Assembly (NCBI GenBank): GCA_035041965.1
Contig: JAPYMA010001682.1
Location: 18,626 to 82,625 of the forward strand
Source of the DNA: Anisakis pegreffii
Taxonomy: Eukaryota > Nematoda > Chromadorea > Rhabditida > Anisakidae
Direction of reading: 5' to 3'
Length of the DNA stretch: 64,000 nucleotides
Every line of letters begins with the position of its first letter. The first letter of the stretch is position 1. Below are positions 43,594 through 54,710 of the stretch, piece by piece. Below the pieces are notes generated by a model. It worked only from the letters and a program-made list of their open reading frames with translations, was not told where the DNA came from and did no database searches. A program made the position numbers and the translations under genes.

Positions 43594-46500
43594 GTATTGT
43601 TGATGTATCAACAGCACATTATCACTCGACCATTTATCACTATCACCGTCATGTATATTATGTGCTGCATACATGCACATACACACACACAAAAAGAATC
43701 AGTGTTCTATGAGGTGTCACCATCACTTCAGCGAACTTTAACATCAACTTCATCGCAATGAATCTATTTAGAAGGAACTCATGGCAGCACTTTAGATAGG
43801 AAAAAAAGTTCGAATAATGATAGCCGGTGTGATTGAGATTACGAAAATTTAAATTCAATGGTTCGCAACCTGCTTTTGAACAAGTTTACTTGTCCATATT
43901 TTTTTAGAAGGACTGTGATCTGAATATGGTGGCTATGATCGCAGCCTGTGTAAGCAGTAACCGGCAATGGATCTGTGATCCTTTTCTTTGAAACTTTTTT
44001 TCATACTAAACTTACTCAAAGGGTAGAGCATGTCATTGTGCCTAATCAAGGCCCAGAACACCTATAAAATAATCAGAACCTATACAATTTCAGTGAATAT
44101 TTGTGGTTCAGGTGAAGTTAATACCAGTGTGCGATCGTGCATCAGTATACACGCTTGTCTGCTCTAACCTTCTTCAATTCCCTTGTCAATCACATCGACA
44201 GCTTCATTCTTACTAAGATATCTTGTAACGTGCTTGTTCTACTCTAAACAGCCATTTTCATCATTCTCTTTATAAAGACATTGCTTATACACATTCATCT
44301 CCATATTTCATCATTAGCACATTGTTGAACTGCGTAAAGGAGAAATTTACTACTGAACCGAATGGAGCGAGAAATTTTTAGGAAACGCAACCTGGGAATA
44401 TTCACTGAGCAGTGAACGATCCGCTTGCTACCTCTTAATATAATTGCAATTTTGGAATGAGGCTGGAACGACTGAGCACTGATCCACTCAATAACATGAA
44501 AGAATTTATATTGCATTGCATAAATATCGCTTCTTGCCTCGACTCTAAATATGAACATTACGGCTAGACAACAATTGATTTTGTTCCATACGTGCAATTA
44601 AACTGTTCAACTCAGGCGTGATGTTTCAGTTGAGTAGTTTCGTTCTAATGAACTAATAAGTGTGATGCTAACGCAAATTAATGCGCATTTACCGCTGTCA
44701 GTTGTTGAACAGGTAAAAAGCTTGACGATTCATATTCCAAGAGTCCGACATGCTGATAGAATGCTGACAAGGAAGTAAATTTACAGCAGCCTTTTTTAGG
44801 CGAATAAGTGTTAAAGAGTGTGGAGCTTCAAATAATACGCAAATATCTTTGTACGTTCCCCAAACGATGTTGCTTTCGAGAGCATGTGAGGATCAATGAT
44901 GTATGTGCACTACAGCTCATCATCTATCACACCTTTTCACAGAACAAGTAGAAAACTTGTTTAAAAATAGTTGTCATCTACACGAGCATATAAAATGCAA
45001 AATCCCTCTCTCATCCCGATAAATTTTGTGAGCTAACCTAGAGGCAGTGCTCAGGTACAAAAATGTTTATTTTGATAGAATTAAGAGTTTAGATTAGTAG
45101 ATTTAAATTCTGTTGCGTCAAACAATACCAATTTATTAGAAATTGCCGACTGTAGTTGCTAATAATTACCTGAGGTCAGATGAACTGTTCGGATGCGGCA
45201 TAAGTCGTGATTGCAATAAATAATACCATTCTGCTGAAACTACAAAGAATTGGCACCATTAAAAAAACTCTTTGTGGTTGTCAAACAGTTCTCGATGCGA
45301 TTGTTCTTCCTTTGAACATATTTATTCTAAAGTCCATTATTTTTTGTTGACATGTCCCATTCACTACTTCTTCGCATGCAAAAATGATGAATTATTCCTG
45401 ATAAGACTACTACCAATCGATTTTATATTCCAAATGAACAAAACTACCTTTCAACATAGCACTCACTTGCCTCATATTTGTGTTAGCCGGAGTGACCATA
45501 TATATACGTTGTTGTGTACAAAACAAACGAGAAGTGTTTCACATTCAAAAATTACACACACACACAAAACTGACTTTACTGTGTCGTCGTTAATTTCATG
45601 TTGCTGAATCGACTCAACGAAGTATTTTTTAAAATGCAACTTCACATCAATTTTCTTCGAATACATAGGATAGTACTGCTGACCAGTTGTATTCAGTTAC
45701 TTTGTAAATAGCAAATTAGATAGTAGTTACATTTATTTGACTGTTTCTGTCCATGGTTTAATAAACATTTTATCACTTCTTTCTTTCTCGCATGTTAACT
45801 GACTTATCCGCTGGGTAAGCTTTGCCATCAAATGAACGATTGTTTGGAAATCAAGGATACTGATGTAATAAACTGAGATGCGATTTTTTCGATAAAATCG
45901 GGTTACATTTGCAAAAGTTAAGAAATAAAACGCGAGAGAGAAGAAGTGATAGTGGTATGTGGATGCACGTGCGATATTGCTGTGTGCACCGTTGGGAGAA
46001 TGAAAAATGATAACATGTTGATTAAAAGACGCATGATGCATCAATGATCACCAACGTGAGTGAGCACAACAACGCATATTACACCGTGTTCCCCACCTAT
46101 CTATGTTGTGTGCATCGCAACGCAAACGAACAATCACAGCCTTTAACACATGTCACGTGATTTCATTTTGATGCTGTCAGCATTCTTGCACGTGCACTAG
46201 GCAAGAAGTTGGATGCCTTAGAGGACGAACGAGTTTGCTTTTTGATTGCAATTTTGATGAGATGTGAGATCAAAGTACAGCACAGATTTAGTTGTTGGTA
46301 AGGCAGTTGTGTACGATGGCACGAAAGCAGAGAGAACAATAATCGTGTGACGGGACAAGTTTTGTAACGAACGATTGATAGTGATGATGAGTTTATTGCA
46401 TTTCCACTGAATGCACTTATTTTTAATTATATGTGCGTATTGTATAGCAACACAAATTCCCTGACATAAACAATAGACGACATAAATCGTTTGCATGAGA

Positions 46501-46599
46501 GTAGAAATCAAAATGAGATGATGATGATAAGATAAGAACACAAGCAAACGACAAAAACCGAAGCAAAAAAAGTGATAATTCGAAATATGGAAATCAAAA
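43594..46599. other. Intergenic region downstream of the MXD-like gene
   Basis: AT-rich, no convincing gene. Short CA microsatellites occur at 43674-43691 and 45555-45567. On the minus strand AATAAA (tttatt at 46392-46397 on the plus strand) lies about 200 bp past the stop of the MXD-like gene and may be its polyadenylation signal. Confidence 0.5.
46392..46397 (-). terminator. Candidate polyadenylation signal of the MXD-like gene
   Basis: AATAAA on the minus strand, about 203 bp downstream of the stop codon of the bHLH-zipper gene. Distance is plausible for a nematode 3' UTR; the hexamer is common in AT-rich DNA. Confidence 0.4.
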
Positions 46600-48767
46600 T
46601 CACAGCACAGCACTTGGAACGGGTAGCAAAGTTGAGTTATTCGAAAAAGATGAAACGATCGGATGTGTCTTGATATCGAGGTAGGGATAAAGTGAGATGC
46701 GAGGATAGAATAACGGCAACGCAGGCAGAAGACCATCGAGGTAAGGGTCAACGGGAGGGGTGCGAATTAAGGCACTTGTTGGCGGCGACGATCCACCATC
46801 CGATAACGCTGGTTTAGCTGATGGACTATATTCAAGGTAGACTGGACTGGTTGAAAAACGTTCTTCATTTTCGTCGATTGCTGAGATGGTGCTTGCGCTC
46901 TCAGGACGTATTGCTGCTCTACTGTCGGCGCCGTTTCGTGCTTTCTCAATGAGAGCTTGAAGTTCTAACCGACGTTGTTTCAGACGGCTTCTTTCCTCGG
47001 CCGCCTTATGCGTTCTTTCTTGGAGATCCTATAAAAACGTATGATTCAATCAAATTTAGAGTCTGAATTTGAGAAACCAGTTGAGAAATTTCAAAAGAAT
47101 GATTGTTTGATAAATGAAAATTGCACTGAGTGAATCAATCCCTTTCCTTTCACACTTCCAATCGGCACAACCAACCAACCAGTCAACAACAATATCAAAT
47201 CAAACACCACAATATTGTTGTTCAAACAACGATAAAACACAAAAACGTCAGCTAAACCATGTCTCCGGCCCGTCTATTAGCACGTGCACTCAAAATGTGG
47301 TGCATGTGAGCAGAATTGAAGCTGCTTATGTCGTCTCACCATTCAAACAACACATTCATTACAAAAACCAGCAACTTCACGTCAACCAGTCGATCTCGTG
47401 ATGCATACAGTCAATCGTTTTTACGAATATCTATTTCAACTCATTCCTGTCTCTGTCAGACATCAATTTATATACCACAAACAAAATCAATCCGTTTACG
47501 ACACATCACAGAAAATGCAAATTTCTGAGCGAACACAAGTGGCTAGACTGGTCGTTGTATGCATGATTTGTGGGGGATAGCTTCCGAGAGAGCAATTTTC
47601 AAAAAAAAAACACTCAAACTGAAAACCCACCATAATGTAGTCACGAGCTTGTGTAAGTAATGATAGCGTTGTATAACGCGTACTTTCACAACTGGCTGGT
47701 ATAATACTCTTCAATTTGTCCAGATAACCACGTAGATTGGCACGTCTGGTTTTCTCGAGTTCATTATGAGCCGCTCTGCAAGCATTACCAAACACATTAC
47801 TGTCAGCTACTGAACACATTGCGTGATCGACATGGAATGGCCCTCTATCATGCGAACTCTACCTATTCTTACTCTTATAACAACACAATTGAGCATCTCC
47901 TATGATTTAGTTGGCTTCGAATCGTATGCTGAACAAAATGATTCAACGGTTCCAGGCCTATCTATCGATTGATGCCAGCCAGTTTCTAATCTAGCCCGTT
48001 TCATTAATACCTCACCCATAATGCAAACAACACTCACTTGCAACAATCACTTCTTTCTTCACAATAGCTTTCAATGAAACTCAACAATCAGTATGGTGTG
48101 CCTGCCATATGACGTGTGTCTATGTATGTGTATGCGTTGCGTTCTATCATTGAACACTGCTCATGTGACAGTCACGTGGTCGATTGCTCTCGCACATCAT
48201 GTGCAGAGCACGTGAACGATGATGAATCAACGCATGCATAAAGTGATGAATTTTCGTACCGACTATGACGAGGTGCAGCGTTTGCAGTTGTTGCGTAGGG
48301 TGACGGTGTTAGACTAAAGGTTGAACGTGAGTTCGGTGGGTGATGATCAGCTTCAGACGTTGAAGCTTTTAGGAACGAACGACGCGGTAGTACACTTTGC
48401 TTTCCGATCGTTGAATTTAGACGACAGTCGTCCTCTTGATCTGAAACACACACACATTCATCATCATCATCGAGCCAATCGCGAGTCTAACTTTAATCGT
48501 TCTTCTCCTCCTGGAAAACGTCTTGAAATATTATCAACTCAAAGTAGTAGCAGTCAATAACGCCACGAATGAGAACATAGATATGAAGCATTTGATTTCG
48601 AACGCACTTCGATGTGCTAAGATAACTGAAGTAATAATCGCCATTAACTAGTAACAATAATAGAGAAACAAACCCAATGCATTTCGCTGAAGAATGGAAT
48701 TGGCCTGCTCAATAAACTTGGCAGCTGAAATTAATCGGTCAATGCTCATTGATGGATGTGAATCCAT
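46600..48767 (-). CDS. mdl-1: MXD/MAD-family bHLH-zipper transcriptional repressor
   Basis: Max-network repressor: it should pair with a Max protein, bind E-boxes (CACGTG) and recruit the Sin3 complex. Exons (minus): 48767-48674, 48440-48260, 47775-47631, 47028-46600; all GT-AG, phases chain to 282 residues. The first exon has an amphipathic helix, IDRLISAAKFIEQAN (residues about 9-23), aligning with the Sin3-interaction domain of MXD proteins. The bHLH (about 92-140) starts RAAHNELEKTRRANLR with the E-box-reading His95, Glu99 and Arg103, and ends SRYTTLSLL-like (STRYTTLSLLTQARDYIM). The zipper follows (DLQERTHKAAEERSRLKQRR; L142, A149, L156, L163). The tail is Pro-rich with an acidic SAIDENEE patch. 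ATG 48767 follows an in-frame TAA and a TTTGCAG acceptor about 11 bp upstream, so it is probably the start, perhaps trans-spliced. The symbol is by family resemblance to C. elegans MDL-1. Confidence 0.93.
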
Positions 48768-51140
48768 TTAAACACACTGCAAAGCGCTGAAGTTAGCGGA
48801 GCCTTAATACCACTGACACAACTCCGAACGATACAAACCGCTCCACTACGGTGATGTCCAGAACAACGGCCAGTCAAAAGGGGTTGGGCTGTCGAAAGTC
48901 GATCATAGAATGCGATAAACGATGAGACGATACATAGAACGAGAATCGTTTCATAGACACCATTAATGTGAGTGCAGTGAGAGTGGCCAAGAAAGAAACA
49001 GATATTGCAATCGAAAAGAAGATGCAACAGACTCGTGAAGTTAGAAAAAGAGGAATGAATGAAGTGATGTGCTGCTGAGCGTGGGAAAGAAGGAAAACAC
49101 TCAGTAAAGATTGGGAAACTACCATAAACTTTGTTGCTTGTTAAACGTTGCTAATATCAGCAAGTATTTCGGATGACTGCACTAGGATAGGTATTATAGT
49201 CTCAGGAATAACGTCAGATTATATAAATGATGAGGTGTTCAATTCTCAAAGCACATGTTGCACTCACAATTGCGATACATATGTCATTTGAATATGTCAT
49301 CCCATTCCAATGAATGCTCCAGTAAGTAATGTCAGAAGTATTCACATTTACAAACAAATTGCTCTTACGAGTCTAACTAATCATTTATTGCATTCATATT
49401 CTTTGAACAATGATTGATTCTCTGTGACGAACGAGTAGCATAAGTTTAGCAAATGCTGACATGAAAAGAAACCTCAGTTGAAATTGAGGAAAATATTGGC
49501 GACTCGCGTAATGTACTGCAGCAACCGATCACACCATTGAAAATTGTTTCGAAGAGATGATTCGATCACATGAACTGCTAATGGAACAACTTAGTGTATT
49601 GGAATAAAGTAACCCAGTGATGTTAAAATTGTGATGCACACAAAATGTGGTAAGTTAAATAAAATGAGATAAATAAGTAATAGACCGGATGACTGAATGT
49701 GAAGAATTTTCAGCAGATCGCATAAGTGAATGGCTGAATTTGCCGATTTAGAGGAGAAGAACGATAACGGAAAAACAGACAGATTTCTTGAGTTGACTCA
49801 TAAACAATGCAAAGAAATGACATGAAGAAGCGCACACAACTGTGGTATAATCAATTCGTATCCACTACGAATCCACTATCACAGCATAAAATAATGGATG
49901 CAAAGTAAAAGAATCAATAAACATGATCAGCAGTGAGTGGTAACAGTTAATGAACTTGAGTATGGCATGTAAAAATGATGGTGTTTGTTGTGCTGCATCA
50001 CAATTAATTATGAGTTTTCATCGAGATCTAAATGAAGATGGATTAACGTGATGATACGATTGTATAGGTAAGGTGCAATTATGGTGGAAGTTGCTCATAA
50101 GGAGTGAATGAATGGGCCACTTTTTTTGGGCTGCTATTTTCAAATGTGATATTGCTGAGATGACAAGAAAGTAGCAATATGCAAAGTATATCATTGATAT
50201 GTGGTGCTCGTCAATGCGACAGTACTGAAATGGATTTCAACTGTTGTTATCACAATAACTGTTGTTTATTGTTTATGTCTGCATGTGAGTATTATCATAA
50301 TGATCATAGGAATGACGTGAACTGTTGGTGTGATCGATATCTCGATGTAAGGCAGCTGATCAGGATGTCATTCAAATAAAAATAATAAAAACACGAATAT
50401 CATCATTTAATTCGAAGTGAATTATTTACAGGAGAGAATGAACACTGAGCACAAATTTATGCATGCGGTTTCGTCATGTTGCAGTCGGATTGTGTTTTTG
50501 TTGTTAATACGATCGGATGCGTGATGCACATTCATGCAGCAGTCTCCTCGATTTCATCGTTTCTTACTTAATCGTCTTATCGTTGCTTCTGCTGCTCGCT
50601 TTGGTCACATTCAAATGAATACATTTCTCTACATCCATTCAACGCATCATCACATACATCCACTCGTTCGTTATTTTTTTACCAATAATGCAAAACACGT
50701 TATTCACATGTTTTGCAAGATCACGTGAATTAATCGTGAATGAATTCATAATGTTGATATTGATAATGGTAATGATTGTAACACTGATATTTACCTCAGA
50801 CAAACACTCATCGTTATCTATCCCCTCGCTCAGTACACTTCGGTTCTTTCCACTTTGCTTTTATTCAACATTCAAGCATCAGCATTTTCATCAATCTTTT
50901 TTTTCATGTTCCTTTTCATTCTCTTTTTCTTTTATTCAGCTCTCTTTAGCATCGTCTTTATTTACGTTTCAGTGATTTATCGGCAGAGCAACGAAATGCT
51001 TCATCGTCTCCTCTTTTACCGTTGTTCAGCTGCCATTTGTGTATGCACGCGCTTGTTTGGTGGTTTGATTCGTCACGAGGCAGCATTCGTCATTCTCGAC
51101 AACCTTATGCTTCAGAAGATTGATGATGCATGCGCATACT
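48768..51140. other. Intergenic region upstream of the MXD-like gene
   Basis: Probable promoter side of the MXD-like gene, followed by AT-rich DNA. A Cys-rich 66-codon frame at 50179-50379 and Phe/Ser-rich frames at 50534-51172 lack splice sites or start context that would support them. Confidence 0.45.
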
Positions 51141-52235
51141 TAGTGTTTGCATGGCATCCCGAGAATCTCTAATCCCGACTTTTGAATCCCGATTCCGGGA
51201 TTCACGGGATTTCCGGGATTCATAGCACAAGCTATTTTACATGAATTTGGTAGTATAACACGAATGAAGCATAAACCATTCCCAGCTCATTAATGTGCAC
51301 TAATCTTTGCTGCTTACCACTGAAATGCTAATGAAAAAATGATTTATGAAAAGAAATTGAATATGAATATCGCTGATGATCTGTTGCGATCAGTTCTGGT
51401 GAGGACTGAAAATATCAACTTTGATGCATTTGATGGAATATATGAACGATCCTGATTAAATTCGGAAGGGAATAGATCATAGGGGGTATGAGATCCTGAG
51501 AGCATTTTATCTTCGAGTCTATCTTCGAGGTTATTCACTGCGAGCAATAAAAATGATGATAAGCCAGAGTCCAACCATCGGTAGCAAGTGATTCAGTCAA
51601 GGACGGAAATGAGCACGATATTGATTTCTCAAAGAAAATAGAATTGCCAAATTTCTTCTGTAAGTTGTGAAAAAAGTAATGCCGTGAACATAAGGGTAAT
51701 CTCTGAAATGCATATGTACAAAGAGAGGAAGGAATGGGCGACGAATATGCAAAAATTGAACAGTTCCATCAAAACGATCCCACCGACAAGTGTCGAAAGT
51801 GAGCGATCCTTCTCCGCATTTTCTTTTTTTTATTAATAGAAAACTGAGAAATCGGATGAGTAATGCAACAATCAACGCTCTGACCTTTCTGAAAGTTTAT
51901 TTCATTTCTCAGTGAATTTTGTTTTTTGAATCAGTTTGCTGTTGTATCAGTCTTAAGTCTATTTTTTTCGTTACAAGGATAATTCATTTCATTACGATTT
52001 TGTTTCAGTTCTTTTGTTTCGTTGAATTTATTGAGTCTGTTGAGCTTTATTGAACGCTTTGCTGAGTAAACTGTTTTCTGAACACATCGGTTCGAAAAGA
52101 ATACGTTGAACATGTTCCACTTCTATACTTTAAAAGTTGCTTTTGAATTCTGGGATTTTCCCGGGATTGAAAACGATCCCGGTATCAAATCCCGATCACG
52201 GGGTTGAGAAAATGGTCGGGATTTTGCAAACCCTA
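51141..52235 (+). mobile_element. Degraded hAT transposon
   Basis: About 1.1 kb bounded by TAGTGTTTGCATGGCATCCCGA on the left (first 20: TAGTGTTTGCATGGCATCCC) and the inverse TAGGGTTTGCAAAATCCCGA on the right. Both ends carry several CCGGGATT/AATCCCG subterminal repeats, the usual hAT layout. Flanks CGCATACT and CACACCCT share 5 of 8 bases, so any target duplication has decayed. Inside, the + strand holds the remnant of a transposase C-terminus. The element is too short to be autonomous. Confidence 0.8.
51720..51914 (+). pseudogene. hAT transposase C-terminal dimerisation domain, frameshifted
   Basis: The plus strand reads SIKTIPPTSVESERSFSA, the hallmark of the hAT dimerisation domain, and then in another frame INRKLRNRMSNATINALTF followed by LKVYF and a TGA at 51912-51914. 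A one-base shift in a T-run near 51820 separates the two halves, and stops interrupt the frame upstream near 51640-51690. It is a dead copy. Confidence 0.85.
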
Positions 52236-53004
52236 CACACCCTGCCAGTGCGTCTTCAATTACACGACCACACAGACAACATGCGTACTCATGTTTCATT
52301 CCACAAACGAACTTTATAATGCATTACGCACTTAATCGTCATAATCGAAACATTCTTGCCCATTTTATTATTACATTCAATCATTCATTTATAATATCTG
52401 CAATTGTCATTCCACCAAAATTCATCAATATTCACAGACTCTTGTAGTTCTTTTCACTGACTCCATCTTGCTTAAAAAATTATTCGAAAACAGCTACTGA
52501 AGTGAGTGAATGCTATCATTTACTTCCATTTTTTAACGCACACAATAATATTAGTTCTTCGAAATGAATCGTGCACTTTGATGTTTATCAATCATTCTTA
52601 CAGATTTACCAATTAACAGTTCATTTTTGAGAAAATTTCATAATATCTAGTCATTTATGGTTCTACCAACCATGATGAAACTTTCTGTTTTATTCGCCAC
52701 TGAGACATTCATTCATCCATCCGTCCATTTATTATTCTGAAATAAATGCTCTATGTATGAAACGAAATAAGTGTGAGTAATTGCCATGATAAGTATAAAA
52801 ATATTTTTTAAAGAAATATAATGAAGGTAGAGCTTTCATGAGAAAGGTTTCACTAATAATAGTTGCATTACGATGTATACAACAATACGATCTTGAGATT
52901 ATTTCCCATTTTAATGTCTTCAAGAGATATATGTCTGAGATAAGAAGTAAGCACGTAATTTTTTTCCGACACATTTCTGCAGTCATCAGTATTCAATTGA
53001 GTAT
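52236..53004. other. Intergenic, nothing recognised
   Basis: AT-rich DNA between the hAT fossil and a small candidate ORF. TTTCTGCAG at 52974-52982 could be a splice acceptor for that ORF. Confidence 0.5.
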
Positions 53005-53190
53005 ATGAATGGTGGTTATTCGTATCCAATTTCCAACGACATTCCATTTGTGCATTCAGAGAACACACACACATACAACGACAATTCACGTCTCGAAAAG
53101 TGGGTTTTATTAGTGATGTGGACGATGCTGATCGTAATAAAAACGCTCATCGTCTTATATACAACATTCTATATGTGTGATATGCTATAA
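53005..53190 (+). CDS. Candidate small single-pass membrane protein
   Basis: A 61-codon intronless frame: a polar N-terminus (NGGYSYPISNDIPFVHSEN…, residues 1-33) followed by one long hydrophobic helix (WVLLVMWTMLIVIKTLIVLY, residues 33-52) and a short tail to TAA. The ATG lies 22 bp after TTTCTGCAG, a good trans-splice acceptor, with no earlier ATG except one overlapping out of frame. The clear split into polar and membrane parts is unlike random AT-rich DNA. No family is recognised; it could still be chance. Confidence 0.35.
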   Translation: MNGGYSYPISNDIPFVHSENTHTYNDNSRLEKWVLLVMWTMLIVIKTLIVLYTTFYMCDML

Positions 53191-54462
53191 ACAAATATTA
53201 ATATGTGTCTGAATATCGAAAAAAAACCATTAAAAGGTTATCTCTAGTGCAGAATGAACTCTAAAGCACCGAAAATCCAATTGATTCGTTGCATGAATGA
53301 GAAAAATTATTTTTTCGTCATTAGTCGCCTGTCGTCGTTTACAATTTTTAAACGCGTGCCGTCGAATGGCACTTGCTCGATGTAATATTCATTCAAATAC
53401 GAGTTACATCTGCTCGATATATAACAACAATTATCTGCCGAACCGCGAAATAAACTTATCATTTGCTACGATCTGATCCTGAACAAACTGTGCACGAGAC
53501 ATAAATGATACGAAATCATCAGTTGCTCGAGATCGCTTTCAATCCATACTGTATTGTCGACATGAACAACCAGTGAATCATCCGTCAAATGATATATTCA
53601 TTGTATTATCAATCATTATCTCCGTGTCGTAATATACCAATGAATCACATCATTGGGTTTTATTGAACTGAGCTGATTGAATTTCATATTCTTTCATCAT
53701 GTTTGCAAGCTCATCATAGTTTATTATGCAAGCAATATAAGATTCCTATTCATCGCGTAAACGAATTAATTCTGCAGAAATGCGACGATGCTAAAAAAAA
53801 AGATCATCATTGAGTCGAATGTTGTGAGAAGAGTAAGTTTCTGTAGACGTTCATGCGTAATTAGAATTAGTATAACTGACTGCAAAACGTATTTGTATGA
53901 AAGCCAATTCTGGCTTGAAACTACGTCACCTCATTTTGTTCACATATTGCAGGGCAAAGATGTGAGCGAACGAGCCATACATATCTGGTGATTTCGAGTC
54001 GTTTCACTGAATCGTTTCAAACCATTGCGATATTCATACAACAATGGAATACACCGGCATTTGTTCAATGATTCACTGCGAGCACGGTGTTTCATTCACA
54101 AAATCTCATTCGTTATTTGTGATCGGTATTTTAAGGTTCGCAAATTACTTGAGTGTTGTGAATCTCAACCAAAACAAGTTTGGCATCCCTTGTCGGTAAT
54201 TTTATTGTAACGTTTACTTTACAAACCTAGGGAACTATCTTCTACGGTCAAATCGAACCTGTGGTAACTGATTGTGAGTGATGCCGTTACGAAATTGGAA
54301 GTTTGTTGTAGTAGTATTTGTGTTGCAGTTGGAATGATACAAGTTGACTGTAGTTTAAAAAAACAGTTAAAAAGGAAATTGAGAAATTTCATTATTGAGA
54401 ACGGCGTCAGGAAATGTTGCAATCGATGGATACATACCGACGGTGAAAAGGATTTATTACAA
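53191..54462. other. Intergenic, nothing firm
   Basis: AT-rich. A possible mini-exon GKDVSERAIHIW between ATTGCAG (53953) and CTG|GTGATT (53989) is too short to support alone. Confidence 0.45.
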
Positions 54463-54710
54463 CAGTGGCGTAGCCAGGATTTTTGCTAGGAAGGGGAGGA
54501 AGTACAAAATGATCTGGTCCAAAAAATAGTTGAATTCTGAGGTGTAATCTTCTACGTCTAATTTTTCTTCCTCGTCTCCTCACTTCTCCTCATTCGTTTT
54601 CCCGATTTCTTCTCCTTTCTCCCCCCTTTTTGCTTCTCGTTCCATGTTCTTTAACGCTTTATTCCACTTATCAGCAGGAGGGGTGGGGGAGTGCGCCCTC
54701 TTGTGTTACG
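54463..54710. mobile_element. hAT-like transposon terminus, truncated
   Basis: CAGTGGCGTAGCCAGGATTTT followed by a G-rich run (aaggggagg) is a terminus seen in hAT-type elements of many animals (first 20 bases are the diagnostic part). The other side of the patch is G-rich again (aggaggggtgggggagtgcg, about 54676-54695), between them a C/T-rich stretch. No matching inverted CTACGCCACTG end was found, so the copy is incomplete. Confidence 0.5.

Noticed and set aside
48874..49125. Ser/Leu-rich minus-strand frame upstream of the MXD-like gene
   Set aside because: An in-frame stop directly precedes the MXD start, and the frame has no splice link to it.
50179..50379. Cys-rich 66-codon frame
   Set aside because: No signal peptide, no splice-site or start support and no recognised cysteine framework; likely chance.
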